Of a stretch of DNA of 64,000 nucleotides, positions 12,101-24,538 are shown piece by piece. Each line of letters opens with the position of its first letter. The stretch's first letter is position 1. The stretch covers positions 124,001-188,000 of the forward strand of contig NW_026732693.1 in the NCBI RefSeq assembly GCF_028476545.1, in the 5' to 3' direction. The notes under the pieces were generated by a model that searched no databases, had not been told where the DNA came from, and was given only the letters and a program-made list of their open reading frames with translations. The position numbers and the translations under genes were made by a program. Origin of the DNA: Physella acuta (lineage: Eukaryota > Mollusca > Gastropoda > Physidae).

Positions 12101-15100
12101 TTTTGTCCAGTCAAAATTCAGTGTGTAGTAATGTCCTTATTTTATCCAGTCAACATTCAGTGTGTAGTAATGTCCTTATTTTGTCCAGTCAAAATTCAGT
12201 GTGTAGTAATGTCCTTATTTTGTCCAGTCAGCATTCAGTGTGTAGTAATGTCCTTATTTTGTCCAGTCAAAATTCAGTGTGTAGTAATGTCCGTATTTAG
12301 TCCAGTCAACATTCAGTGTGTAGTAATGTCCTTATTTTGTCCAGTCAACATTCAGTGTGTAGTAATGTCCTTATTTTATCCAGTCAACATTCAGTGTGTA
12401 GTAATGTCCTTATTTTGTCCAGTCAAAATTCAGTGTGTAGTAATGTCCTTATTTTGTCCAGTCAACATTCAGTGTGTAGTAATGTCCTTATTTTGTCCAG
12501 TCAAAATTCAGTGTGTAGTAATGTCCTTATTTTGTCCAGTCAACATTCAGTGTGTAGTAATGTCCTTATTTTGTCCAGTCAACATTCAGTGTGTAGTAAT
12601 GTCCTTATTTTGTCCAGTCAACATTCAGTGTGTAGTAATGTCCTTATTTTGTCCAGTCAACATTCAGTGTGTAGTAATGTCCTTATTTTGTCCAGTCAAC
12701 ATTCAGTGTGTAGTAATGTCCTTATTTTGTCCAGTCAACATTCAGTGTGTAGTAATGTCCTTATTTTGTCCAGTCAACATTCAGTGTGTAGTAATGTCCT
12801 TATTTTGTCCAGTCAAAATTCAGTGTGTAGTAATGTCCTTATTTTGTCCAGTCAACATTCAGTGTGTAGTAATGTCCTTATTTTGTCCAGTCAACATTCA
12901 GTGTGTAGTAATGTCCTTATTTTGTCCAGTCAACATTCAGTGTGTAGTAATGTCCTTATTTTGTCCAGTCAACATTCAGTGTGCTGAGACCATGTGACCC
13001 CACAGAAGAGCTCTACCTCTCCCCCACCATCAGGATATCCCAATCAACCCTGGACAAGCATGAACTCCCTAGAGAAGGTAGGACATGACGGCACTACTCT
13101 ATCAGCTTATGTTCAATTACCATCCTCTGTGTAGAACATGACTTGATCACATTCAAACCTGTCAATGTTGAGAAGTTGGGTTCGGAGTTACTTACTAACT
13201 TTAAAATCTCTGGTCTTGACCACGAGATGCCCCAAAGTCCAGCCCAGATGAATACCTGACTGGGAAAGTCAAGATATCTTGTGCTGACCACTCTTTATAG
13301 GCCAATGTCATATTAACAGATGAGCTCTACTTCATCTGCCCAATAGACAGTGATTTTAAAAAACCTATCAAGACTGTCTTAACATCTGCATTTGTTTAAT
13401 CAGGTGTCCCAGTTGCTCAGTTTATTGAGGACATGAGACTTGTGTGTACGGCAGTCCAGGTGATCAGCTGTGAGATACCAGCTGAGGATGCCTACATGTT
13501 CCAGTGTTGTCTGCAGAGTCTAGACCCCCCTGACACTCTCATAGAGAATCTCAGGGACATTTTAAGGTAGGCTCAGGGACCTTTTTTAAAATCTATTTAC
13601 TGTTGAAATCATTAAGTAGGCTAATTAATTATAGAGAATCTCAGGGACATTTTAAGGTAGGGTCAGGGGCTTTTTTTTAAAAGTTATTTTTTGTTGAAAT
13701 CATAAGGATATTATCAAGTAGGCTTAGTTATTTATTGTAGAGAATCACAAGGATATTTATGTAAGTTTAAGGGAATCTTATGGATATATAGTACTGTAAG
13801 ATATTTTGAACCTCTAGGACATTACAAGGTGGTTTTATTTACTGTCTTTCAGCATAATGTTTTTATATGTTTAAAGAAGCTGTCAAGTGCTATTCTGGCC
13901 TTTTATTTTTTGCCTCACTTTTTTTGGGCTTACAATATCTTAAAAATAAATGACAGAAACGATGTAGTTGCTAAAAAGTATTTGAAGTATTTACTTGATT
14001 GATTGTTCTGGAAAAAATGTGTCTACAGAAATGACCAGTCAGTGATAAATAGCATCACAGAGCTCCTGAAACAAACATCCAACCCTGTGGTAGCCATTGA
14101 GGCTCTGTTTGACATCTTAGAGCTGACTGATGACTTGGAAAATGATATGATGGAGGGCGTAGGTAAGATGGAGATGACTGATAATTCAACTGACTGATAG
14201 CATAGACAACGATATGATGAATGTAGTTAAGATGTTTGATGTTATGGTTTTTTTTTAAGTTGTGAAATAGAAGTAAGTTTAGACTTGATTAAGTCGTAAC
14301 ACTATAGAATTATTTATTCTATGTGTATGAAATAGTTTCATGATATTTGTAACAATCAATTGGTTTTGAAAACAAATTAGCATCAGCTTCTCTTGTTAAT
14401 TACATGTTCAAATGCTCCTGATGTGATGCTGTTATGTGCACTAATTAATATTGTGATGCAGTTGCATTTGATGTGATGCCTTAATGTGATCTAATTGATG
14501 TTGAACAGATCAACCCAGTCACCAACACTACAGCCATTTGTTCTCTGGAGCCCTGGGCACTGCTGTCCTGACACAGTCTTTCCAACAGTTGGCTCTCCTG
14601 AGATTTCAGTTTGTGCGAGACTTAACAGTACTCATGGCCATAGCTGCAAACTTAATGGAAGAGGTTGGTGGTCATTTACTTTTAACTAGCTAAACATTAC
14701 GTTTAGAATTTCTATTAGAAAAAATGATACTTGCCTGTTAATGTGGGAACTTTAATATGAAGTGTTTATCCCATGTTCAATTTTTCTGGTTGTGATACTG
14801 TCGTATGATATCCTATTGCACATGTTTCTATGCTTAAAGCCTATTATGAGCCAATTACATGGTGGGGGGGGGGGGTGTGTCCTTATTATTATTGAGTGCA
14901 TTCTATTTGGCTCTTGAATTTAACTTTTAAGGTATCATTAAAAAATATATTACTAATGTTTTTGCTTTCTTTCATTTTCTCTTTGATAAACTAAAAAAAA
15001 ATTTGTTTTACAATGTTACAGTCAGGGTTGACTCAATCCATGAAAGATGCGATTATGAATGAGCTCCTGCCCAAAGGGGCGTATCTCCTGCGCTGCTTCA

Positions 15101-18100
15101 AGGTTCTTGTGTGGGCATCAGAGGCCTTAAGTACTGTTAGCCCTAACAACACACTGTAAGTCACCAGGGGAATGTTTGTTTACACCACCACTTAGTTGTT
15201 CTAATACTAGTGTAATACTAACCAAGTCATGTAGAAATACACTGTCAGACCTGATTGTCAACATGAAAAATGGTCAGAGGCCTTAAGTACTGTTAGCCCT
15301 AACAGCACAGTGTAAATCACCAGGGGAATGTTTGTTTACACCACCACCTGGTTGGGGTTAAAGTTTGTTCTAATATTAGTGTAATACTAACCAAGTGATG
15401 TAGAAATACTTTGTCAGACCTGATTGTCAACATGGAAAATGAAGTAGAGTTCCTAACCTCAGATTGTAAAGGAATAGTGTGGTCAGTTCTAAACCCAGCT
15501 GCCTTTTGTTTCCTATAACGCCAGTCATGTACCCATCAGAGCTGGGTGGTGGACACTGACAGTTCACATGGATTTGAGCTAAGTGTATGAACCTGAGACA
15601 TCAGGAAAGCAATAGTGCGCTCTACAGCCCAGCCTTACCTTCCCATACTGCAAACGCATCCCAGTAAAAAAAAATTTTGTCATAAGCTAGAAATATCAGG
15701 GTTCGTACGCAGTCTGGAAAGTCTGGAAAAAGTCTTGAATTTAGAAAAGTGAATTTAAGACTTAAAAAAGTCTGGAAAATCGCTAGTTTTTGGGCAGGAT
15801 TTTTTAAAAGTCTGGAAAAAGTCTGGAATCTAGTTTTAGAAACAAAACTTCGTAGTCCATATTTTCCAAATTAAAAAATTGCTATTTTTAAGTGAATTTA
15901 CTCCAATTTTTTTCCCCGCGCTATTGCGCGGGTTTACACTATGTTGTGACGTTTGTCGCTGGTTCGCAGGGAAAAAACGGATGCTCAGTTACTACGTCAT
16001 TGGGAGAAGAGGGGAAGGGTGGGAAGAGATATTTTGTGGCGCGACTGACCGTGTGAATGTGTTACAATTACTTACAATTGTCATTTAATGAAAGAATGAT
16101 CGCCCTCAGAATTGTTAGGCTCTCGATTTTACCCGCTATTTTTTCATCGTTTGAGTTTGCATGCAGGCAGTTATAACAAAAGATTATGGGGGAGAAGAGT
16201 GAGTGGTAGTTTAGATATAATTTATCAGTCTGTAAGGCGTCATCCATGTATGACTTACAACAATTTTTCGGATTTTAGACCCACCCCCTTCCCCACTCCC
16301 CCTCCGCCCTCTGTCCACACGCGTTCACTTACTTTGGATTAATATTAACATTTAAAAGATTAATAAGTCGCAAGGCCTCCTTGGGTTCATACCTGTATTT
16401 CTGTTTATCAAAGCTTATCAAAGAGGTACTATTTTTTTAGGAGTCGTCCGTAAATGACGTCACACTCCGGAAAGTCGGGAGGACGGTTTTATAAAGTGTG
16501 ACGACACACTCTTGCAATAATGTTAGGGCAGATATAAATACCCTGTTTTATTTACACGCTGTGATGGTTTTTAAAACACCAGCACAGTCGTCTAAATTTT
16601 ACTTTCTACACGCAAGATACAAGTTTTATGTTTGTTTTAGAATGTAATCACAAAATCTTCCGACCCCTTCCCCCCTCCATGTGTACGTCATAAATGGATG
16701 ACCCCTTTAATTTTAATCCACCTTCCATTAAACTGTTTTTGAAATATTTGCAAATGCTGACGATTAAAGTTAGACTACCCCGCCCCTCCTTGTAACATCG
16801 GTCACTTGTGTGAACTCACCGTGACCCCAAGTACGTAATTGGTCCTGCTTGGTAAGGAGGGTGGGGGGGTATAAGTCATGGCACAGTTCATGTTATGACA
16901 TATTAAACCGGTATACTGAAATCTAGACTAATATGACCTCACAGTGACCCCTTCACCGTGTCGTGTGTGTGTGGGGGGGGGGGGGGGGGATTCCGGTAAT
17001 TTTTTTTTATTGCAGACACGTTACTAATCTATTACTATAAGAACAAACAGTGAATGATGTGGTTTTTTTTTTTTTTTTTTTTGCTTTACATTTTTTTTTA
17101 CAAGTAGCCTATATTAGGCTACTTAACAAGAGCAGACCTAGATTAATACATTACATTATTATTCTTTAAAGTAATTAAGTCTCACTATTATGCAATACCA
17201 TTTTAATGATAATTTAATTGAAAACATAAGCAATTAGATCAGGAACAGATTACATAAGTCTAATGTTGGAAACAAAATAGTTGCATCATTTAATCAATTA
17301 TTTTAATTGTTAAAATTTTAGGTAGGGTAGAGTAGACAAACTTAGATAAAATGATTTTCTGTCAATTTGGCTAGAGAAAGTTCACTATGAATATAAATCA
17401 ATTGCCTGGAATAAATGTCTATTTAGTATAAGTAATTATAATGACAGTACAAATAGTGCATCATTTTAAAAAATTATTCGCTAACACATTATCTGTCTAA
17501 AGTCTGGAATTTTTCCAAAAAAGTCTGGAAAATGTCTGGAAAAAGTCTGGAATTTCATTTTCAAAAAGCAGTACGAACCCTGAAATATGGTTTTATGAGT
17601 AACTATGGCAACCACTATTCCTTTCATACATCCAGAGATTTCAACCTGAGACAGCTGAGCAGCCTAAAGATCACAGACAACTCTGAGCCTCGTTCACTTA
17701 CTCGACCCAGTAAGCTTTTTTTTATCTGTAAATAAAATAACACTAACCTTGTATAGCCAGTATACAAGAATAGGTCCTAAGTCATTCTTTTAAATTGACC
17801 AACAATTGTAAATTTTACTAAAATCTTTTTGCTCATACATTCAAGCACCTTCATGAAGTTTGATTTTAAAATCAAGTATTATACTTATTACGTATTATAT
17901 ATGTTAATCAAGTTTATCAATGAAAACTGCCTTGATTGAATTAAAACTGCATTGTAATTTTTGAATATATATTTCAGCAACTCAGAGCAGCTATGTGATA
18001 CAGATGTTTCTTGAGGGTGTGGGTGGAGAACTGATCAGACGCAGGTTGTCCTCTTATAGCACTTCACTAACTGGCATCTGGAGAGGAGACCTCAATGGGT

Positions 18101-21100
18101 TCTTGATCTCCTTAAGTCTTCTCATGTATCCTTCATTCAGTTATTCTAAAAAAAATAACCTAACCATTTATGTATGTGCAAACACTCACTTATTTACGGA
18201 TCAGTGTAGGTGTTGCATGTACTGTTTTTAGCAGAACTTTATAATAAAATAATTTGTTCTTCAAATTTTTAAATGTTACTTTATGTAGGATTGTTAAATA
18301 TCTCTTTCATCGAGCCAGCCTTCTCCATATTTTTACTTTTTACTTTAGAAGCTATAGATAATATTTTTCCTTAAGCCAACTTTCAGCTGGCCAGCAACAG
18401 ATGACACAATTTTCCCAGAATTCCTAGCACGCACTTGCCAGTACTTGAGGCTGCAGGAGTATGTTCACATACTCTCCCCATGGTGCACATGGAATGAAGG
18501 ATCCAGAGCTTTCTTTATGGGCTTGTCCTATCTGCATTTTGAGTAAGTCCTATTTCAGCTTAAGGGCAACCGTTTTTAACCACATGACAAGTACTATTTG
18601 TAAAATTTCCACATTATTTTATCATTCTGTTAACTTACCATTAGTATTGTCTATCCACATTTAGTGTAGTGAATTAGTATTTTAAGTTAAATTGCGAATT
18701 GTAATATCCTTAAACCCCTACATTAATGATTAAATTTGACATACATTTTCACACGTCAGCTTAAGATATCCAAATTATTTTATGTTTTAGTGTTTTGAGC
18801 TGTTACTGGTCTTGTAACACTATAATTTTTTTTTAAATTTTGAAACTTCGTTTTTATTGAGCCTCTTTAAGCATATGCATCTACTAATATTGATTCTAGT
18901 TAAGTATTATAAATATAAGTATATGAATGACATTGTAACCATTACATTGAGGACAAAATGTAACATTTCAGTGAGCCCCACAAAGCAGTGAATATGTTTG
19001 TAGATGCCAGTGATGGTGTGGCTACTGAAGCGTTTTTGTCACACAAGTTGCTGCAGACAGAGGAGGTGGACCACTATAAACTACAGATACTTTACTATCT
19101 CAAGGTAACACTACATGTTTAACCAGTTGTTTTTTTTTTAACTAATGTACCACACTGGTAATTGTTATAACAAAATATTCAGGAGAATACATTTTTTGAA
19201 ATGAAAAAATATTCTGATGAAGACCTTAGGTAGAAACTTTCTTGTTGTAGTTATAAAACAAAGAAGTTTTAATAATACACCTTGGTTTTTTGAGACTTTG
19301 AACCATATTATTCATGTGCACAACCATATTATTCATGCACTTAGTTTGATGTTTTGAGCATAATGCATTGTCATACAGGAAAACTAGAATCTGAAACAAT
19401 TTGTTTGTTACAGATAATTAATCTGCTGGAAGAACATGGGTTGCCAGATCTGGTTATCACCATGGCAACTGAAGCCATCAATAAAGCTGATACAGAGGAT
19501 CCTAATTTGGTAATTGCTTTATTTTTTTGTCGCAGCTAATGTTTGCTTCAAGTTTTGTTTTTACATGTCACAATTTCTGCTCATGTAAACATTAACTTTT
19601 TTTACAATAGATTGTATTTCCATCTGTGTAATTCTGTTTTATAAATACCCCCTGAAATAAACAGCACATGGTTCAAACTTAGTTATCATGTGCTTATGTT
19701 GTTTTCAGTCAACCTTACAGTACAAAGTATTCAAACAGCATTTAGAATTGGGACACAACCAGGAAGCATTTGCTGCCATGATGAACAACCCTGACACAGA
19801 CAGGTTTGTATTTTATCTAAACTCTCTTCTCTCACAATGTATATTTTTAGAAACTGTATGCACTGTTGCTTAGCACTGTGAAAAATTTTCTAATACTTAC
19901 AGGTTAAAGAAGGACTCGCTTAGGAAATTTTTAGTGGTCCTTTGTGAGCGAGGAAATCTGGCAGATCTTGTCGCACTGGATTACCAAGACTTGGAAGAGG
20001 AGGTCTGTCTATGCTTAGTTGTTATGATTAAATGACACAAAAATGTTTTATTGTGAAAACCTCAGCGTGTGAGCACAAACTAGTCTTGGGCTTACTTAGG
20101 TTAGCATTGAGGCAATACATTTTTTAATTTTTTAAACTTATTATGATTTATTGAATTAAATTATTTATCGCTCCAATGCCAAGATGTTCTATTTGGTCTA
20201 TAATTTCTTAGTAATTTGGTAATCAAAAACTGGCTGTAACAAGTTATTACTTGCTGTAAACATTTGATCATTACTAGGTGGTCTACATATTGGAGAATCA
20301 TGCTCGTTCTGTGGACCTGTTCACTTATGATTACTACAGTCTATTATTTTCTTATTTTATTTATAGAGAGGATTATAGGAAAGGTGAGGATTAACTTTGA
20401 AAATAAAAGTTTTAAGTTGTAGATATTTGTATAATAGGATGTATTACGTTCAGCTAAATGTATATTTTAGAGGTTTGCTTTATAAAGTATGCTTAGCTAG
20501 ATGTATAATATTTTAAAGTATGGTTTACTTCTTTTATAAATGTATAATAAATTAGTTGTATGATTACTGTTTAGCTGGGCGTATCATGTTTGAGAGAGGT
20601 TTACGGCTAGCCCATGAGGTTCCAGGCCTGAAGAGCCTCCAGCAGCAAGCACAGTGCTACCTTTCAGCCCTGAACACTTTGAGGCTTGTCAAGCCAGAGT
20701 ATGCCTGGATAGTCAAGCCAGTCTTCAAAGGAGACGAAGACCAAAGTAATGCCATGAGAGTACCCAAACATGACAGCGAGGGCAGAAACATAGACAGGAA
20801 GAGAGGTACTTTATAACAACTGTTAAAGTTAACCTCTATTTCATATTCATTTTTTAAAAATATTCCTATTGTTAACTTATCTGTTTTTCTACATTTTCCA
20901 ACATGTTAGCTTATAAATTTATGTTCTTAAACCAGGGTCAAAGAAAATGGAGATTTTGGAGCTAGCAGATTTAGAAAAAGATTATCTACTGTTGGATGCT
21001 AGACTGAGATTGATCAGAAGTCAGCCAGATTCAGCATTAATTACAGGTAATCCTTTTAATCACATTGTATGAAAAAGCAATCATACTTGAATCATTGTAA

Positions 21101-23680
21101 AAAATATTTTTGGATTACTTTTGATTATTGCACCGTCTCTCTTTCTCTTTTATACGATCATTACTTGCTCAAGCTTTTGCTCTTTAGCCAGACTGGAATA
21201 GGGTTAAGAATTGAGCATTTCTCTTACCTATGTTACCAGTCTGGTTTGGGTCAAGCTTTTGCTTGCTCACTCAGTGCATTGCACCACCTGGTTTGGACAT
21301 AAGGGGAGTTCAGTCAAAGGACAACCTATAATCCTTAGCCCGGGTTCAGAGCTCATGACTTTTGGGTTATCAAGCATGCAGTCTACCTCTATACCATGCT
21401 ATCACCTTGGATATTGTACTAAATGGCTATACCCAGAATTTTCATGTTTTTTTTTTGTTTTTTTTTATTATTAAATTACTTACATTAAATGTGTAAATTT
21501 GAAAACCTTGTATTTCTAGGACCTATGCCATCTAAAGAAGAAATGGTATCCCTGTTGTGTGCAGCTGGTCTGTATGACCTGGCAGTCTCAGTAACCAGAG
21601 CTTTTTCCTTATCTCCTGAGCCCATCTTGTCAAGTTTATCTCTTCGTTGTGTTACACTGGCTATCTCATCATCCTACACAAAAACTAGTAAGTGGAGGGT
21701 TAGCAATGTAAGGTAGCTAAGAAAGTAAGTATAGCTACATGGGATCTTATTTCAGACATCCCAAGTTGAAGGTTAGCACTGAATAGGATGGTAGTATAGC
21801 TAGATGGGGTGTTAGTTGAAACATCCCTAGTTGACAGAGGCACAGAAAATAATGATTGTAAGGATAGAGTTAATATCCAGACTTGAAATATCCCCACTAT
21901 ACAGTTTAGTATGTGCAGACTGGGACTGTACTTCCTTTAGTGTTGGCTTTACAATAAATAGAATTTGTCTAAAATTGATATATTGATAATGCCTCCACCC
22001 TCTCATATTTATATTTTTGTAAAGATGAACAAAACCGAGAAATGTAATTTTTTATATTTAAAAAGAAATAATTTTCATAATTAAAATTGTTACATTTTTT
22101 TTAAAAAAATTCATAATTAAAAAAATTGTAAGAGTTGTTTATGTTAAAGATGTCGATGTTTTATTATTTCAGACTCAGATGCCAATGCTTTAGCCTGGCT
22201 ATGGCTGCGTGAAAATAACATCCCACCATGTGGAGCAAAAGACAACACAGCAGCAGATCAGGCCTGGAGTTTACTCCAGAGTTACCTAACTTTGTTGGAA
22301 GATGGAAGCGGTGTCTGCCATAAATGTGTTGCCCATACTCTCCTGTCACAGAGCTTTCATCTTCCAACATGGCTCATTCATTCATACAAGGTCAGAGTTA
22401 ATTTATAAATATCATCCTAACCTAAGAAATCTAGGCAGATATTTACTATTTAGACAATCCAATTTATATATTTCATTTTTTTTGTACTAAAAAATAAATA
22501 AATAATTTAAAAATTATGTTGTTTTTTTTTAACCTTGAATTTTAAAAAAGTAAGAATAAATTAAATTGAGTTTTCAATTAGGTTACAGAGGTGTATTTCC
22601 TATTGTTAAAATTATTTATTTACAAAATATGATTTTTTCGAAATTGACTATTTTTATTTTACAATCATCAATCATGGACACATTTAAATTGATAGAATTT
22701 TTTTTTCCATTTTCATTGAAATTTCTATCTTATAGTATACACATTTTTTTTGTGTGCATAATCAATTTAATTTAATGTTATTTTTATTAGAATCCTTACT
22801 TGTTCTTATTTTGTGTGTAAAATAAAATATTTTCTGTTTTAGAAAGTGGATGTTGCTGCATTGCTAAGAGTATATTTGAACTTTGACCTGTTAAACCAAG
22901 CAGCTTCTCTAGCTATTGAGTACCTGGATGTAGTCACAAATTTGTTGAGAGGAATTGATGGACCAGCATTTAACTTAAGGGTCAGTATTTTATAGCATTG
23001 AATTTTTTTTTTGATTTTTTTTTACAAAATTTATCAACCCAAAATGGGTTTTTTAGGAGTATTCCAGAGCTAAGTTCTTAAATATTTGATAATAAGTTTA
23101 GCTTTAAAGAATGTCAACATCTTATTTGATATTCCATAGTGAAATGTTTTATGTATTTTTCCTGTATCACTCCAGGGTATAGACAAGCCATCACCTATGA
23201 GTGTATGGGTACCATATACATGTCTTGATCAACTGATGGTAGCTTTGCAGGAAAACTACAATCCATTATATTCCTCTGTAAGTTATTACTTTTATTTTTT
23301 GTTTTGTTTTTTAAAATGACATCAACCATATCTGAAAATTAAGTTTAATTTCTTATATTTCACTAACATTGGATTGGCAAAGGTCCTTGTACCTGCAAGT
23401 AAATTTCTTCTATAAAAAACCTTTTTAAAATTTAACTAAGCCACACTACCCACCCTCAAAAAGTCCAGCAAGCTAGGAAAGTATGGGTGTTGTGTATTAC
23501 CTGTTCTTTCAAAAGGCTTTATTCCCCATTAAATCTACTAGTGTTGTAATGTTAAAAGTCATGTGACTTTAACCCAGCAATTTTATCTTCTCTACCTAGG
23601 CTTACAATGATCTGAAACAGAGATTGGCAACATATCAAGACAAAGCTCTAGAGATATCACAAAGTATAGCTGCCTGCTAA
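6109..23680 (+). CDS. NUP160: Nucleoporin Nup160 (Y-complex), 34 exons, complete
   Basis: Nup160 is a scaffold of the Nup107-160 (Y) complex of the nuclear pore, with an N-terminal beta-propeller and a C-terminal helical solenoid. Exons: 6109-6202, 6643-6754, 6977-7184, 7320-7542, 7775-7853, 7947-8061, 8299-8383, 8563-8640, 8957-9034, 9210-9310, 9607-9766, 10051-10146, 10384-10488, 11627-11692, 12969-13077, 13404-13566, 14029-14162, 14509-14663, 15022-15155, 17636-17709, 17978-18125, 18387-18542, 18972-19104, 19414-19509, 19709-19803, 19903-20002, 20278-20383, 20575-20805, 20936-21046, 21520-21687, 22173-22390, 22843-22980, 23176-23277, 23600-23680. The protein is about 1,416 residues (human 1,436). 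Diagnostic peptides include RNRFIYWRTHHD, VHRLVFPHPSKLNR, KPEYAWIVKPV and KKVDVAALLRVYLNFDLL. All junctions are GT-AG with matching phase except exon 8 to 9, where four G residues at 8638-8641 leave one base too many. Confidence 0.95.
10480..11460 (+). repeat. Donor-site minisatellite in NUP160 intron 13
   Basis: About 30 head-to-tail units start at the end of exon 13 (10488). Units alternate between 32 bp and 28 bp, giving a 60-bp higher-order period. Each begins GTAGAGTTGTCAG and ends ATATACAG or ATAAACAG, so each repeats the exon 13 terminus TATAAACAG joined to the intron start GTAGAG. The array therefore holds dozens of copies of a near-identical 5' splice site. Extending exon 13 to a later donor soon meets a stop (the unit reads GTA GAG TTG TCA GTC TGT TGA). 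Units degrade toward 11460. Confidence 0.95.
11870..12985 (+). repeat. Acceptor-site minisatellite in NUP160 intron 14
   Basis: A 39-bp unit is repeated about 23 times with high fidelity from about 12070, preceded by decayed copies from about 11870. The unit is TCAACATTCAGTGTG, then TAGTAATG, then TCCTTATTTTGTCCAG. The last copy merges with exon 15, which starts TCAACATTCAGTGTG at 12969. Each unit thus carries a polypyrimidine tract, an AG and the first 15 bases of exon 15. In the exon's frame every upstream copy reads S-T-F-S-V then stop, so early acceptors would truncate the protein. Because 39 is divisible by three, the other two frames stay open as long artefact ORFs. Confidence 0.95.
13541..13770 (+). 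repeat. Exon 16 end and donor duplicated in intron 16
   Basis: The last 26 bases of exon 16 and its donor (ATAGAGAATCTCAGGGACAT followed by TTTAAGGTAGG) at 13541 are repeated at 13631, with a more diverged third copy near 13731 (GTAGAGAATCACAAGGATAT, then TTATGTAAG). The period is about 90 bp. The coding frame fits use of the first donor. Confidence 0.9.
13772..14028. other. Intron 16 remainder, nothing recognised
   Basis: AT-rich intronic DNA that ends in the acceptor of exon 17 at 14028. No exon, repeat or regulatory motif was recognised. Confidence 0.5.
15119..15430 (+). repeat. Exon 19 end and donor duplicated in intron 19, 156-bp unit
   Basis: The segment starting CAGAGGCCTTAAGTACTG at 15119 spans the last 37 bases of exon 19, the donor ACT|GTAAGT and about 115 bp of intron. 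It recurs at 15275 with few changes, including GTAAGTCACC to GTAAATCACC at the donor. The second copy of the exon sequence is not needed by the reading frame, which continues cleanly from the first donor into exon 20. Confidence 0.9.
15470..15610 (-). mobile_element. SINE family 2 fragment in NUP160 intron 19
   Basis: The AATAGTGTGGTCAG, then CCCAGCTGCCTTT, then GTACCCATCAGAGCTGGGTG series is the reverse complement of the SINE family 2 body seen complete at 57224-57471. The tRNA-like head is not evident. Confidence 0.6.
15697..17582. mobile_element. hAT-like 1.9 kb element in NUP160 intron 19
   Basis: The left end CAGGGTTCGTACGCAGTCTG and the right end (complement CAGGGTTCGTACTGC) are inverted repeats. 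Both are followed inwards by arrays of AAGTCTGGAAA. AAATAT flanks the element on both sides (15691-15696 and 17583-17588). No transposase was recognised, so it is probably non-autonomous. The interior contains a second TIR element (16440-16705), a half copy of that family near 16232, a G run near 16975 and a T run near 17063. Confidence 0.75.
16440..16705. mobile_element. Nested MITE with GRCGTCATAAATGGATGACCCC-type ends
   Basis: The left end GGAGTCGTCCGTAAATGACG and the right end CGTCATAAATGGATGACCCC are imperfect inverted repeats of the family also found at 45648-45821. The GGG start and the T/A-rich flanks (TTA and TTT) would fit a PIF/Harbinger-like element, but this is tentative. It lies inside the larger hAT-like element, so it inserted later. 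Confidence 0.55.
21290..21410 (-). mobile_element. tRNA-derived SINE fragment in NUP160 intron 29
   Basis: On the minus strand the segment reads GGTGATAGCATGGTATAGAG, then GTAGACTGCATGC and a later GAGCTCTGAACCCGGGC. These resemble tRNA box A (TRGYNNARNGG) and a B box-like GGTTCGAACC. It is too diverged to be a functional tRNA. Confidence 0.5.
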
Positions 23681-23732
23681 GTTCTTGTAACCTTGTGTCC
23701 AAAAACATTTGCTATTTTGTATATTTTAGTCA

Positions 23733-23738
23733 AATAAA
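23733..23738 (+). terminator. NUP160 poly(A) signal
   Basis: AATAAA lies 53 bases after the NUP160 stop codon (23678-23680) and is the first canonical signal. Further AATAAA hexamers near 23905 and 23950 could serve longer 3' ends. Confidence 0.65.
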
Positions 23739-24532
23739 GGTATGATCCAAATATTTAAGAAAATCCAGTTTAGTAACTTTTTTAAATAGCCAAACCAAAT
23801 TAGAAGTGTAAACTACTGCTATTTGTTGTCATCAACATTGATCTTTTTTACAGTATGAAATCAAACAGAATTGTTATCATTGTATTTGTATATTTAAAGC
23901 AAAAATAAATTTTGTTAACAAAGCATAGGTTTGAATCTTATGACATGAAATAAACTGAAAATGCTGTCTAACTTACAAATTAATGAAAATGTCTGAAACA
24001 TTTTAATTGGCAAGGGTGGGTAGCCTAACCTTTAAAATAATGTAGTGAAAGCCATACAAAATTGGTTGAAAACCACATTTATCATTTTTAAATTCTTAAA
24101 TCCACTATACAATACTTTAAATTAGAGCAAAATATTTTCCTGGAATTGGATCTTATTTTTACAATTTAGTGAACTCTGTTTAACCAATTGGGTGCAGCAT
24201 ATAAAGTAGTCACTCATTGCTGTGACTCATACATCATACTAAGGGCCCCATCTTTACTTTCAGTCAGGTATCTGGTAGACACAAATCTAGAAATATACCT
24301 AATCAACCTAGACTGTCACCATTCCGTAAAACATGTTTTTGCATATTACTTAAGTCTGATGCTTTAGGCCCAATACAACTGGGTTCAGGTTGTTTTACAT
24401 AGGCAGAAAGGGCTACTATTACCAATTTGGAAGTTAATTTAAAGCAAAAATAATTACTTAATTCTGATTCACAAATGAAAGAATGAATTAAAATAAATAC
24501 AAATGTTAATAAATACCTTCTCTTTATTCACA
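23739..24532. other. Convergent intergenic and 3' UTR sequence
   Basis: AT-rich DNA between the convergent NUP160 and TCFL5-like genes. No ORF, repeat or RNA gene was recognised. Both 3' UTRs may extend into it. Confidence 0.6.
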
Positions 24533-24538
24533 TTTTAA
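24533..24538 (-). terminator. Probable poly(A) signal of the TCFL5-like gene
   Basis: TTTATT on the plus strand is AATAAA on the minus strand, about 220 bases beyond the stop codon of the minus-strand gene. It is the clearest candidate downstream of that gene. Confidence 0.5.

Noticed and set aside
12092-12997. A 301-codon ORF with a 13-residue repeat
   Set aside because: It is produced by the 39-bp acceptor minisatellite, which is a multiple of three. Two frames are open for the same reason, and the NUP160 exon frame is the one with stops.
13094-13291. Minus-strand ORF of 65 codons in NUP160 intron 15
   Set aside because: No homology, and it is intronic; may include an old repeat but no boundaries were found.
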